A stretch of DNA of 35,528 nucleotides. It comes from Nymphaea colorata. Its lineage: Eukaryota > Streptophyta > Magnoliopsida > Nymphaeales > Nymphaeaceae. Below are positions 21,701 through 31,690 of this stretch, piece by piece. The stretch's first letter is position 1, and the number at the start of each line of letters is the position of its first letter. The notes beneath the pieces are model-generated. The model was not told where the DNA came from, made no database searches, and saw only the letters and a list, made by a program, of their open reading frames with translations. A program made the position numbers and the translations under genes. The stretch spans positions 1-35,528 of the forward strand of contig NW_022205158.1 of NCBI RefSeq assembly GCF_008831285.2, given 5' to 3'.

Positions 21701-22983
21701 GAGTCAAATATCGCACGACAGTTTAAATCTCTGGTAATCTGACTGATAGATAGTAGGCTATGTGGGAATTCTGGTGCATGAAGAACATGTTGCAATGGTA
21801 ATGATGAAGTAAGTTGGACCTCTCCAAGTCCAACAACTGGAGAATATTTGCCATCTGCTAGAATAACCGAGCGACCAGGTGGAGTAGGGACATAAGAAGT
21901 AAACTGTGCCTTGTCTCCACAGAGATGTGTCGATGCACCCGAATCAATGAGCCAATCTGTAGTGTCAGAATACATACCAGATGAAGACGCACTGGCAGCA
22001 GTAGTGATAATAGAGGTGCTCGGATCAGGAGCTTGTTGAGGTCTATCTCCAATCAAGTGTCTCAACTGAGAGATAATATCATCTGCACGTAACTCACTGG
22101 AGGAAACAGGATGCTGAGTCTTAGGCTGCTCTGGAGAATCAGTAAATACAGTCTGATTGGCAACAGCTGGACGACCATGTTTCTGCCAACACTTATCCAC
22201 AGTGTGACCAATGCGATGACAAAACTGACAGACTGGGCGTGAAGGGGTACTGCCACGGCCACGGTATCCTCGTCCTCTGGCAAAGAGGGACCCACCTCTG
22301 CCACGAGTAGCAAGCATAGCAGAAGTGGTATCAAGAACAGACGATGAAGGGATTGGAATTCTGCTTAGCCTACTATAAGCTTCATCAATAGGAGGAATCG
22401 AGGGACTAGTGAGCATCTGATTCTTTGTTGATTCATAAACAGAGTCTAATCCAGACAGAAATACTCCGACCATAAGCATATCTCTGTATGCCTTCTGTTG
22501 TTCACACTTACATGCAGGAAAGTAGCTGTTTAGTCTCTCAAACATGGACTTGAGACTAGAATAGTAAGTATGTAGAGGGCGACCATCTTGGCGCATCTGA
22601 TGAATATCATGATGAAGTTGCATAATTCTTGTTTCATTCCTTGCTTGTGAATAGGTGGCTGCAAGGGAATCCCACATATCCTTTGCACTTTCCTTATGCA
22701 GGACTTCATTGGCAATATCTTGAGTAAGAGTACCAACAATCCATACCATAACCAACGAATTATCTTTAAACCAAGTAGTATATTTTCCTACCTTCTGTAC
22801 GGGCTCGGGCTCCAATATAAGATGTTCCTTCTCATGAGCGATCAAGGTTCTTTTTACTTGCATGGCCCACATCTCGTAATTACCCCCATCCATTTTGGTG
22901 ATAAAACTGGAAAATGGGGAACTCTTCATCTCTCCCGACGACACAAAGGAAGAGGTATTAGCGCCGCTGCTAATTTCAGACAT
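18778..22983 (-). CDS. Copia gag-pol polyprotein, intact
   Basis: One uninterrupted 1,401-codon frame encodes all proteins needed for copia replication in cytoplasmic virus-like particles and nuclear integration. In order: gag domain (about residues 25-215); Arg/Gly-rich stretch (227-244) and zinc knuckle C252-C255-H260-C265; aspartic protease active site DSG at 347-349; pre-integrase zinc site H477, H482, C503, C506; integrase core with D534, D597 and E633 (35 residues between the last two, the DDx35E pattern); reverse transcriptase (about 905-1150) with YVDD at 1085-1088; RNase H (about 1244-1370) with D1248, E1291 and D1325 as likely metal ligands. The order protease-integrase-RT-RNase H is diagnostic of Ty1/copia. 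The first ATG near 22,983 is a reasonable start because gag begins about 25 residues later. Gag and pol share one frame with no frameshift, as is common in plant copia. No catalytic residue looks missing. Confidence 0.98.
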   Translation of the reverse strand: MSEISSGANTSSFVSSGEMKSSPFSSFITKMDGGNYEMWAMQVKRTLIAHEKEHLILEPEPVQKVGKYTTWFKDNSLVMVWIVGTLTQDIANEVLHKESAKDMWDSLAATYSQARNETRIMQLHHDIHQMRQDGRPLHTYYSSLKSMFERLNSYFPACKCEQQKAYRDMLMVGVFLSGLDSVYESTKNQMLTSPSIPPIDEAYSRLSRIPIPSSSVLDTTSAMLATRGRGGSLFARGRGYRGRGSTPSRPVCQFCHRIGHTVDKCWQKHGRPAVANQTVFTDSPEQPKTQHPVSSSELRADDIISQLRHLIGDRPQQAPDPSTSIITTAASASSSGMYSDTTDWLIDSGASTHLCGDKAQFTSYVPTPPGRSVILADGKYSPVVGLGEVQLTSSLPLQHVLHAPEFPHSLLSISQITRDLNCRAIFDSSSLVFQDILTGRVIGSGREQGGLYRLVHPFPFAGSTSAGSSSSSAYTWHLRFGHLPFQKLLHVLPQLSPKSSFQCESCQLGKHHRSSFPPRPSRSSHSVFELLHFDVWGPSRTPDLQDHRYYLVAVDDHSRVSWVFLMKHKSEVGHVIKNFINEILTQFDTCVKIVRSDNALEFCASSLEQFFRDKGIIHQTSCAYTSQQNGVAERKHRHILDVARTIIIHSHVPHSYWGDAVLTACYLINRMPSSVLGDLIPISVLFPDRDLFSVPPRVFGCVAFVQLLGPGRDKLSPRAIKTIFVGYSRTQKGYRCYDPSTRRYYVSADVTFFESTSFFSPNGTQLRVPELHDEVQFPLPLMSCPNPVDPRFGAVYQRRTKPVAPVQCAPVPSPSTPKVIPDTNSTDNCLCNDDIGECHEHVHTPNELDMPIAQRKGKRSCTLHPISGHLSMDRLTPMYRQFVKGLSAIALPQNPMDALSDPKWAAAMQEEMDALQSRGTWTLVTPSADAAIVGCRWVFTIKYRADGSIDRYKARLVAKGYTQTYGVDYYDTFSPVARHASLRILLAVAVSKNWSLSQLDVKNAFLYGDLHEEVYMQQPPGFVAEGECQKVCRLRKAIYGLKQSPRAWFQKLSENIENEGFRRSSADHSLFVKKTSTGTVIVLVYVDDIIVTGDDDQGISNIKDVLGQHFVTKDLGELRYFLGIEFARNQKGLIMCQRKYVTDVLQETGMLGCRPASTPMDINTRLYDDDTEDVDARQYRRIVGKLLYITVTRLDIAYAVSRVSQFMDKPKKVHWDAAMMILRYLKNSPGTGLFFQNGTSLTISVYVDADYAGCPSDRKSTTGFCVFIGSNLVTWKSKKQTVVARSSAESEYRAMAQGTAEVMWVRSLMLDLTVEVPLPMQLLCDNKAALFIANNPAFHERTKHVEVDCHYTRDMIQKGFVSTSHISTTGQTADIFTKALARGPFQSCCSKLSLFDIYAPT

Positions 22984-23166
22984 CGCTCAACACAATGGAG
23001 GAAACCGAGCCACGGAATAGGAAGTGCAGGCAAAAAGAAGACAATCACATATCGAAAGACAACATGCTGATCATGAAGCAGTTAACCCAGGCAGCAATGC
23101 ATAAGGCTGATCGGCTGGAAGAGGCAACAACAGAACTGAACGAAGAGAGATACCAGAGACGACAGC

Positions 23167-23275
23167 GTGGTGGAGACAGCAGAGGCGATGCAGCGAAGAC
23201 GCTGAGAGGAAAATCAGCGTGCAGAGCAGCGGCGGAGCAGAGGAGAGTGGTGGAGACAGCAGAGGCGATGCAGCG
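23167..23275. repeat. Direct repeat pair (29 bp) in the copia leader
   Basis: GTGGTGGAGACAGCAGAGGC plus nine further identical bases occurs at 23,167-23,195 and 23,247-23,275, 80 bp apart. Confidence 0.93.
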
Positions 23276-23381
23276 TGCAGTGGCGATTCAGCAGCAGCAG
23301 AGAAGCAACAGCGACGGACGGCGGCGGCGGGCGGAGGTGACAGCCACGGCGGGCAGCGGCGAAGATGACTGCAATAGCTGA

Positions 23382-23487
23382 CGGAGGCGTCGGGTGGAGA
23401 GGTCAGCGACGGGCGGAGGCGTCGGGCGGAGAGGTCAGGACGGCGACTGGCGGAGGCGTCGGGTGGAGAGGTCAGCGACGGGCGGAG
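23382..23487. repeat. Three-copy tandem repeat in the copia leader
   Basis: Units start CGGAGGCGTCGGGYGGAGAG at 23,382, 23,414 and 23,451; lengths are about 32, 37 and 32 bp, with part of a fourth unit after them. Confidence 0.9.
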
Positions 23488-23588
23488 ATGGGTGGACACG
23501 AGCGGGTGGAGGAAGCGCAGCGATGGGCGCGGTCAGGCGGCGGGCGGCGCCGCTCAATCGGCGCGCCAAGGAGGAGGAGACGGCTGCT

Positions 23589-23600
23589 GCTCTGATACCA
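23589..23600 (-). other. Primer binding site (initiator Met-tRNA)
   Basis: On the element strand TGGTATCAGAGC follows the 5' LTR directly. It is complementary to the 3' end of plant initiator methionine tRNA, the usual copia minus-strand primer. Confidence 0.96.
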
Positions 23601-23765
23601 TGATAAGATTAGAAAGAATAATCTTTGATTAACCTCGAAATCTGCCCTAACTCCTCTTTATATAGACTAGAGGAGAGAGAGAAGTTACAAGAGAACCATC
23701 TAAAGGAAAAGTTATTACAAAAGTACCCTCTTAAACCTAAAACTGAATATAAACACATCTTAACA
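23601..23765 (-). repeat. 5' LTR of the intact copia element
   Basis: 165 bp with TG..CA ends. The TATA box at 23,657-23,664 (minus strand) would drive the genomic transcript leftward through the polyprotein. It differs from the 3' LTR by a single inserted base near 23,612. Confidence 0.97.
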
Positions 23766-23770
23766 TATAC
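23766..23770. repeat. Target site duplication (right copy)
   Basis: TATAC, identical to 18,602-18,606. Confidence 0.93.
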
Positions 23771-23989
23771 TCTTATTAAAAATTTTGTGATAATAAAGAA
23801 AAAGAAAAAGAAAAACGTGGGCATTACAGCAACCGTCTGGTTTGAGCCAGAAGTATTGGTTAGAAGGCAATCAGTTCTTAGAGATGATGTTAGCGACCAT
23901 CAGTTTGTTTGATCAACTTTCAATGGTTACGAGTTATAATGAAAAATTCAGCTTTTGGTATTGTTTTGGCTGTAAGAATGAGATGTATA

Positions 23990-24641
23990 GAGGGATAAAA
24001 TTTTGATATAGAAAGCATATTTAGATGGGTGCTTTGTGATGTTAGAGGTGCTTTCCTTCCAGTTTTCACTTTTCACCTGTACAAATCAGACCTTAGGCAT
24101 GCAATATATTGGATCATATAGATATATAGCCCCCCACGTACATCATTAAAAGGATCTCAAATGCCCACCTAAGCAAGAAATTAAGTCTAAGGTCACCTAC
24201 GTTCTTTAGAGAGAGCTTCACCATTGACCATCAGCATCGAAAACTCAAGCCACATCGATTGAAGAAATCGACAAGCGACATCGTTGGTGGCTAAAGTTCA
24301 GTTTTCTCCTCCTCCACCAACCCCCTCTCCTCTTTCTTCTTATTGGGCCACTTCAATCTTTGGAACTGGTCAATGCCCGATATGAGATATGAGATCGAGC
24401 TGCTGCACACTTCTGTGGAACCACAAGTATACAGTATCATAGGAAAAAAGATGAAGGTTGGGTTATTTCTGAATTTTTTAATGACGTACTATGTCTATTT
24501 TACACTTTTTATTTTTTTCATAACCCTTTTTTACCCTTTTAAAATGTTCCTTTTCTACTATAAACAGGGACATTTTGGTCATTATGTACCCATATACACA
24601 AATTTTTTACATATAACATGTTTTGACAACCCGTTTCTACA

Positions 24642-24675
<34 letters not shown>

Positions 24676-25140
24676 AATCTTTTTAGTCATCTTTTTCTTA
24701 CAAGATATATCTTCTCTATATAGAGTACCTTCTTGGGACACTCTTTTTCGCTACGACTGTTTTATTAATGCAAATCTGTTTGTTGGCAAATGTCCACCCG
24801 AACTCAGCTGAACACTCTCTACTCATTGCTCTCATCATGAGCAACTGTCATCACCCTCTTTCTTTCTCTCTCTCTCTCTTTTGCTCTCTCTGATTTGGCC
24901 TGATTTGTTTTTTTATTCTGGAACATCTCTTAGGGTGGAAAGATTAACGGAAGATGTGGACTGCAAAAGAGTCATGCATGGAATATTCTTCTGTCAGATT
25001 TTTCTTTCTTTGACAAGTAGCCTATACCAGTGTTGTTAGAGGTGCACATCTGCATGAGGTCTCTGTGCATCACCTAGAAGAACGCCTCAAAGCATCTGAG
25101 TGATGCATCATTGACCTAATTAAGATGTGTGGCATGACGA
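23990..25140. repeat. Dispersed block S, copy 1
   Basis: This matches 30,720-31,690 in the same orientation: TTTAGATGGGTGCTTTRTG near 24,020 and 30,734, CATGCAATATATTGGATC near 24,098 and 30,819, CTCAGCTGAAC near 24,803 and 31,352, ATGAGCAACTGTCA near 24,837 and 31,385, and CTAGAAGAAYGCCTCA near 25,074 and 31,661. No gene is recognised. It includes a (TA)n run near 24,645-24,672. Confidence 0.75.
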
Positions 25141-25149
25141 CCTAATTAA

Positions 25150-25156
25150 GGTGTGT

Positions 25157-25209
<53 letters not shown>

Positions 25210-25680
25210 GTATATATATATATATCTGTGTGTGTGTATATTGAAATCGGGCAGCTTTTTTTGTGCTCGAATGGTGATTTTGTATCATTAAAAACTGCTG
25301 TAAAAGTTGTATTCCATTATTTAAAACCATGATCAAGCAACTGATCATTGCAAATGCATCTTTTGATGGATTCAAGGTGACAATCACCTAGAAGACGTTG
25401 CTAGGTTGTTGCATTTGAGAACTCACGAAAAACCCGTGCTGGGGACATCCAGCTACACCTTGATAGGGAAGAGAAGTGACCTTTTAGGGTTGACAGATTT
25501 GGAGTTTAAGAAAGCTGTGGCATATAGAGAAAAGTTGATGTCATTAATTGTTTAAGAGCTACAAAATAAATGGAGACATGCAAAACATGATGTAACTGCA
25601 CAAGAAACGGACTAAGTATTGAGGTCTTTTCATGTATGACTATCAAAGCTAGTGCTATCTAGATGATAAAATCATGAAAT
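25150..25680. repeat. Dispersed block Q, copy 3 (partial)
   Basis: After a TA/TG microsatellite (25,160-25,240) comes TTGAAATCGGGCAGC and the AAAACTGCTGTAAAAGTTGT stretch seen near 4,361 and 29,180. The end (25,635-25,680) resembles the terminal-exon part of copy 2. The central part of the block is missing and about 240 bp of other sequence is in its place. Confidence 0.65.
25160..25240 (+). repeat. (TA)n with (TG)n tail
   Basis: An almost pure TA run of about 45 bases, interrupted by TATG units, then a short TG run. It is at the same relative position as the microsatellites of the other Q copies. Confidence 0.95.
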
Positions 25681-25684
25681 ATCA

Positions 25685-26070
25685 GGCCAAGAACGAACTG
25701 GTACAATTCAAATTGGTTGTTTCAAACCAATATTCACATGTAAAATGAAAAAAAATGTAAAATAGATGACAACAAAACAGCAAAGTACAAATTAAGAACA
25801 GCAAAGAAACGACAATACATTCGTTGTCTTTCTCCTGGCCTTGCTTGTCTTCAATTTAGTTGGCCCGAGAGAATTTGATTGTTGTTGGTGGTGGCCTTTT
25901 TTGTCTTTGATTTAGTTGATGTAGTAGAGCCCATGTATATCTTTCGTATCCATCACCAAATCCTCCTTTGGGGTTTCTGGAGAAAATAACGTGGCAATCA
26001 AGATATTTTGGTTAGTTTGCTAACCGATGGCTATTAAGAAATTTCTGCAACATAAGCTGTGCTAGATTGT
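25685..26070. repeat. Dispersed block R, copy 3
   Basis: GAACTGGTACAATTCAAATT and the following AAATGAAAAAAAATGTAAAAT match 13,070-13,125 and 5,480-5,545. The right half keeps a short piece of the old copia fragment (25,920-25,980). It runs on directly into block P copy 2, whereas copy 2 of R is interrupted by the relic copia at the same place. Confidence 0.7.
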
Positions 26071-26084
26071 CAACAAGAGGAAAA

Positions 26085-26905
26085 TGTCTAATTCCTTTAA
26101 ACTGAAGTTGTAGATCCATGTGCCATCTGTATTTGATGTTGGCATACATGGTTTTGTATTTTCTGGTGGAAGATTTGGATCATTCCCAATTAAGTCTTCT
26201 TTCTTAAAGCTCGTTTCGTTTTCCTCCACTTATTGCAAACCCTAAGAATGGACATACCACTTAGGTAAGGGACAGAAGCCGGGCATATTAAAATTCCTTT
26301 TCTTTATAATTTAGCACTATCTTAAAATATATTTGGTGATAAACATACATTAAGTTAGTTATTTTTTATTTTATTAATATACCATAATAATTAAAAAAGG
26401 AATGGCACTTATAACATCCAAAATTTTAAAAGTTGAAAAAATACTTTTTTTATAAAAGTAATTTGAACTTAAACATTGTTTAGATTAAATTAGTGTTTAT
26501 AATGAAGATATTAGGAGATTCATATTTTGTTCAGAACACTTCTTAACACAAATATAAGAGGTCTGTTGGTTTTTGTTTGTGATCGAAGTAGTGTGTGTGT
26601 GTGTGTGTGTGTGTATATAATGTAAGAGGTCTGTTGGTTTTTGTTTGTGATCCAAGTAGGGTGTGTGTATGTGTGTATATATATATATACATATACATAT
26701 ATATATTGTAAGAGGTCTGTTGGTTTTTGTTTGTGATCGAAGTAGTGTGTGTGTGTGTGTATTTTCACTATCTGTTTACATATATATATTGTAAGAGGTC
26801 TGTTGGTCTGTTGTCCAATCTAACTTGATAGATAGTTAGGAGAAAAATAAAGAGAAAAAAGTGATATGTATTTTCATTATCTATTATTAGTTATACACAC
26901 ACATA

Positions 26906-26938
<33 letters not shown>

Positions 26939-27830
26939 TGACAGTGCTGTCTCTTTCATAACAAAAAATATTGAGAAAAGTCTTATCAATGTAAATTACT
27001 TGTTTCTATTCAACAGGTTGGTTCCCCTCTTTTTTGACTTCTCGACCACTAAAAGTGAACTGTGGTCGAAGAAAGAAATAAAGTGATAGCTCCACGCATT
27101 TTGAGTCCTTATGCACGTCTAGAGAGAGGGGGAGGAGAGAGAGCAAACAGAAAGATGGAATTCCTTCCAGCATTAGCTAGTGACGATCGGCAACCATGAA
27201 GATTCATGAGGACCGTGGTGTAGGTACTGTGAATAGCTTTAAAATAGGGAAGGGAAGCTGGTCGATCAAGGCATCTTTCAGATGTGGTTTCATTAGCATA
27301 TGTGTTTTCTATATGCTTTTGTGGTGATGCTGCTTTGTGTTGAAGTCGATGATATACGTGAGAGACTTCCTTCATAAAAAAGGATGAAAAGTTGCGAAAA
27401 CTTGTTCTTCTGCTTGAAGATTCATATTGAGCACATGTTGAATCATATAAATTAGACTGTCAATTGCTTCTGATGTAACAGATTTGGATTTTTCATGTTG
27501 CCATGGTATTCATAATTCCTGTCTTTGATAGCCACCATATTGCCATGGGAAGCACAATCTACCAACTTCACATAAGTATTTTGATTCGAGCCTTTCTATT
27601 CCACCTCTAAGTCTGCGTCTTTCCCACCAAGACAGGAACTTTAATATCAACAATGTCATATCATGTAAATTAACGGTTTCTATTCAACGGGGTCGTTCCT
27701 CTCTTTTTTTACTTGTCTACCACTGAAAGTGAAAGTGTGGTGGAAGAAAGAAACAGAGTAACAACTCCATGCCCTTTGACTTCTCTTGCATGAAGAGAGC
27801 AAGAGAGAGAGAGAGAGCGAGAGACGGGTA
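26085..27830. repeat. Dispersed block P, copy 2
   Basis: This is the counterpart of 960-2,565 in the same orientation. The order of landmarks is kept, but copy 2 carries an extra four-copy minisatellite and TA/TG runs in its centre. No gene is recognised. Confidence 0.75.
26554..26810 (+). repeat. Minisatellite with embedded TG/TA microsatellites
   Basis: The motif GTAAGAGGTCTGTTGGTTTT, continuing TGTTTGTGATCGAAGTAG, begins at about 26,554, 26,622, 26,708 and 26,791 (last copy partial). Units are about 69, 86 and 83 bp long and differ mainly in the TG/TA runs that fill their second halves. Block P copy 1 has a single version near 1,726. Confidence 0.92.
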
Positions 27831-28469
27831 TTACATGTTTTGTTCTTAAGATCCTAAGATCTTTTTTAGCAAAAGAACTGAAGTATGCAACTTTAGTTTG
27901 AAAGCGGAGAGCGCTTCAGGACATAGTGGATCCTTCAGGTCCCTTTTTCAACAGTACCGAGGAGTAACCAGTCATTACATAGTCAAGATGGTTGAAGTTT
28001 TCTTGGGAATAAGATGAATGGTGAAGAAGTTTAACAACACTCTGATTGTTCTGAATCTCAAAATAGAAGGAGCTACAAGTGTACACCAGTAGCAACCTAT
28101 TTCCCCATGTAACTTCTTACATAAGGTCATTTCAAACATGCTGGCTCTTAGAGAGGCTTTAGGCAACACAATCCCAATTGTGAAATAAATTTTTCATTGA
28201 CCTATTATAGCACCTGTTTGGATGGAGAGAAATTAGTATAAAAGGAAAAGAATGGAAATGGAAAGAAAGGATTTGGAAAGAAAAGGAGAGGAAAGAAAAT
28301 AGAATGAAACAAATTGCTGTAAAAGCTTGTTTGAATAGAAAGAAAAAGAATTGTTCAAACTATGTTTGTTTAAACTACATAAAGGAAAAGAAAGAAATAA
28401 TTTAAGTTGTTTGAATAGAAAGAAAGAACTTTATTTTGATTTGCGCACTGGGAAGGCACAAAATGACAA
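27831..28469. other. No gene recognised; purine-rich repeats
   Basis: About 640 bp between blocks P and Q. The right part (28,215-28,440) is a GA-rich stretch holding three versions of TGTTTGRATRGARAGAAA. The left part (27,890-28,190) has a short minus-strand open frame without a recognisable domain. Confidence 0.5.
28215..28426 (+). repeat. Three spaced copies of a TGTTTGRATRGARAGAAA motif
   Basis: Copies lie at 28,215-28,232, 28,329-28,346 and 28,409-28,426 within a purine-rich stretch. The last two are identical over 18 bases. Confidence 0.75.
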
Positions 28470-29062
28470 GAAAATGTGGATGAAGCTGGACTAGGGCTAG
28501 CTAGATGATAAAATCTTGAAGGGTCTGGTAATTAATAGCCATCATTTTCTTTCTTAATAAGACCAGAAAAAATATGTTATCAATTAAACATTTTCATTAT
28601 TTGGGTCAAATGACTCATAAAACCAGTGTTTCTTTGGTCAATGTTTGCCATGAGCCAGACCCAACTAGCATTCAATCGACCATATTTTTTGTGTTAAGAC
28701 TGAACCAATTTAAAAAATAAATACTCTCTATAGAGATCTTCCCTTGTGCCGAGTGAGCAAGAGGGGTATTTCATCCTACCGCTCAACAAGAGGGGTATTT
28801 CATCCCTAGAGCCAATTCTGTATCAGGTGTACCACAGTTGCAGTTTCATTGAAATTCAACATAATCAGCCTCTGTGATGGTAAACTCTAAATAAAATGTT
28901 CTTATTTCATTGTCAGAAAATAAATAATGAATCATGACTAGTTTACACATATAATTGAGCAAGGTCATCTGTAGACTTAGATAATGTTTGTTATTGGTTG
29001 GGTTAGGCATCTTCCAGATAGAAAACATACTAGAAGTATCAAACAAATCAATGCTAGTGGGA

Positions 29063-29100
<38 letters not shown>

Positions 29101-30650
29101 GAGTGTGTGTGTGTGTGTGTGTGTGTGTTGAAATTAGGCAGCTATTTCTGTGCTCGGATGATTATTTTGTATTGTTCAAAACTGCCATAAAAGTTGGATT
29201 CCATAATAGAAAACCATGGTCAAGCAATGGATCGTTGCAAATGCATCTTTTGCGATATTTTTTATCGACAACAAGCAAACAAATAACCATCCAGCCGTGG
29301 AGGTTCATCTTTGAATCACTTGAATATTCAGAAATGATCGCTCCAATCAATTGTTAATCACCCATTTTAATTACCCTTAAACAAGTTTAAAGTATGATGA
29401 CATTCGTTTATTTTCCAGTCAATGTTGTAAAATATATGGATCATATGAATATCCCATCAAAGGATGTAGGATGGCCCAGCAAAGCAAAATTACTATGATC
29501 TTTCAAAAACTTGATTCCTCATGACATGAATAATTTCACACTAGCCCTTCAACTTGTGATCTCAACCCCTTCTTTAGTGGGGGAGCAACTAGGTCCAGCA
29601 TCATCGCAACAATACTGATGTGGGGCAATAGTACACAGCAACCCACACTTCGCCTCTATACTTCCCTTCTTACTATTCACCGCTTATTGTGGTTACCTAA
29701 GGAATACGTTAAGATGTCTCTCTTATTGATCAAATGGTGATTGGAATTCTTCAACACAAGAATATTCAAATGCTATTACTTAAAATTGCTTGGATTGTGG
29801 AGAAGGGTGCAGAAAACACAAAAAGTTGCATGCAATCCCCGGTAAATGACGCAAGAACTTGTTACATCACTAGCTAATGTCACCAGCCACTGTAAGTCCC
29901 CTGGCAAAATGTTCCAATATTGGTGTCTATAAATTGTCACATAGAAAGTGGATTAATTTCTGTGATTTGTATATTTAATTACCTATTTGATCTCTCATGA
30001 ATAGAACGAGGGGCTCCCTTGACAGTTTCCGAACGCAAAAAACCTATTTGATTTCACAAGCAGTGGCTGCTGGAAGTTCATGCAGAGCAATTACATTATT
30101 ATACAAGATTTTTTGTTAGGTACTGGAAAACTATATATTTTAAACTTAGAACATGGTAACTTCTCAACTTGATTGCAAGATAAGCTAAGCAAGGTTATAA
30201 TCAATCACCAAAATAAGGAGTACATCACTAACTTGTGGAGTTTGGTGCATGTTGGATGGAGAGTCTATGCTTCATGCCTTCAAACTAAGCAGAGTCCAAC
30301 AATCACCAAAATGGTTTTCAGCTAGAGATCAAGTTGAAGAAAAATAGAAACCTAAAGGGGTAGTGCAAAGCCAAATTTCTGACTGGGGGGTAGTATTAGT
30401 TTAACTTTCAACTTTAAGGTATATAAAAAAAAAAAAAAAAAAAAAGAAGTATCAATGACTGGTACGGGAAATTGCTTACAAAATCCGCAATGCGGCACCA
30501 CTACGTTAAGGCGTCATTTGGCAGCAGGGACACTCATACAGTTTTCATAATAAGAACAACCCCTAAATAGGTAGACAAAATGGGGGATGCTTAGCAGAAG
30601 TTCTAACCGAGCGTGAGTGACTATACACAATTTCCCGGATCTCTTTCCTC
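28470..30650. repeat. Dispersed block Q, copy 4 (longest copy)
   Basis: Its left end resembles 11,860-12,060 and the rest matches 3,840-5,200, including the TA/TG microsatellite at 29,063-29,128. About 650 bp (29,450-30,090) is absent from copy 1, and an A-run of about 20 bases at 30,426-30,445 replaces a short A-tract there. No gene is recognised. Confidence 0.75.
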
Positions 30651-30719
30651 CAATGAAAAAGATTGAAAACCAGAAAGTGACAAAACAGAACACATAACAA
30701 CTACGGACCATGAAGAAGA

Positions 30720-31411
30720 GAAAACAGATCTATTTAGATGGGTGCTTTATGTTACTTCATGCCTAAGAAGGTGTGGTCATTCCAGTTTTCACTTTTAACC
30801 TATACAAATAAAACCTTAGACATGCAATATATTGGATCGTATAGATATGTAGCCCCCCATACGTCATCATAAGTATATTAGATGCCCAGCTAAGCAAGAA
30901 ATTAAGTCCTAGATGTCTGAGAAAACTTGTTCCTATAGATGGATAAGCAAATGCTAGTCCATCAATTCGAGATCCAATTCCAGATTTTTTAAAGTGATAT
31001 CTCATCCACAGCATCGCATCGATTGAGGAATCAAGAAGCGATATCCCATGACAATGATGGTGGCCAAAGTGCAGTTTCTTCTCTCCACCGCCTGCAGACC
31101 CGAAGCCCCGATATGAGATTGAGTTGTGTGCACATACGAACGCACAAGTATGCAGTGAAAAAAAGCTGGGGTTTTGATATGTTCAATTTTTTTAATAAAG
31201 AAATGTTTATTTTAGACTTTTTTGACCTTTTCATAACTTTTTTCTACTCTTTTAAAATGTTTCTTTTTTTTATATACAGAGAAAAAACATGGGGTTGGGG
31301 TAGTTTTGAGTTGGGTACCCTTAACCGGGCACTCAACTCACTCTACCCAAACTCAGCTGAACGCTCTCCACTCACTGCGTCTTCATGAGCAACTGTCACC
31401 ACCCTTTCTCT

Positions 31412-31442
<31 letters not shown>

Positions 31443-31690
31443 TCCTGATTTAGCCTGATTTGTTTCTTTATTCTAAAACAGCTCTTAAGGATGGTGGAAA
31501 GATTAACAGACGATGTGGGCTGTTAGAGAGAGATACATGCATGGAATATTCTTGTGTCAGATTTCCATTGCATCCATGGGTCACATTTTCCTTTCTTTGA
31601 CAAGTAGCCTAAACCATTGCATCCGGCATTGTTAGCCGACGTGAGGTCTGTATGCATGACCTAGAAGAATGCCTCAGTAGGAAGCATATA
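30720..31690. repeat. Dispersed block S, copy 2
   Basis: This matches 23,990-25,140, with a (TC)n run at about 31,407-31,441 at the place of the shorter one in copy 1 (near 24,863-24,880). Open frames are short and not conserved between copies. Confidence 0.75.

Larger units (their letters stand above)
22984..23588 (-). other. GC-rich leader of the intact copia element
   Basis: About 600 bases lie between the primer site and the gag start. The composition is much more GC-rich than the surroundings and is made of short repeats (23,382-23,487, and the pair 23,167-23,195 / 23,247-23,275). Open frames on both strands here (up to about 140 codons) are Ala/Arg/Gly/Ser-rich products of the repeats and are unlikely to be genes. 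It may carry packaging signals. Confidence 0.75.
18607..23765 (-). mobile_element. Complete Ty1/copia LTR retrotransposon
   Basis: A full-length element of 5,159 bp on the minus strand. All structural parts are visible: TATAC target duplications on both sides, LTRs of 164 and 165 bp with TG..CA ends, a primer site complementary to the 3' end of initiator Met-tRNA, a repeat-bearing leader, one intact gag-pol frame, and a polypurine tract. The LTRs are identical except for one inserted G (AGATTAGAAAG in one, AGATTAAAAG in the other). Near-identical LTRs and an unbroken 1,401-codon frame mean the insertion is recent and possibly autonomous. The lineage within copia is not assigned; short LTRs and small size are compatible with several lineages. 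Confidence 0.97.

Noticed and set aside
19059-22739. Many secondary open frames on both strands
   Set aside because: They are alternate-frame shadows of the intact copia polyprotein.
23071-23603. Open frames up to about 140 codons on both strands, rich in Ala, Arg, Gly and Ser
   Set aside because: They come from the GC-rich repeats of the copia leader. Similar open frames occur on both strands and no domain is visible.
26554-26810. Regularly spaced repeats that superficially resemble a CRISPR array
   Set aside because: The 'spacers' are TG/TA microsatellites rather than unique sequence, no cas genes are near, and the context is plant nuclear DNA. It is a minisatellite.
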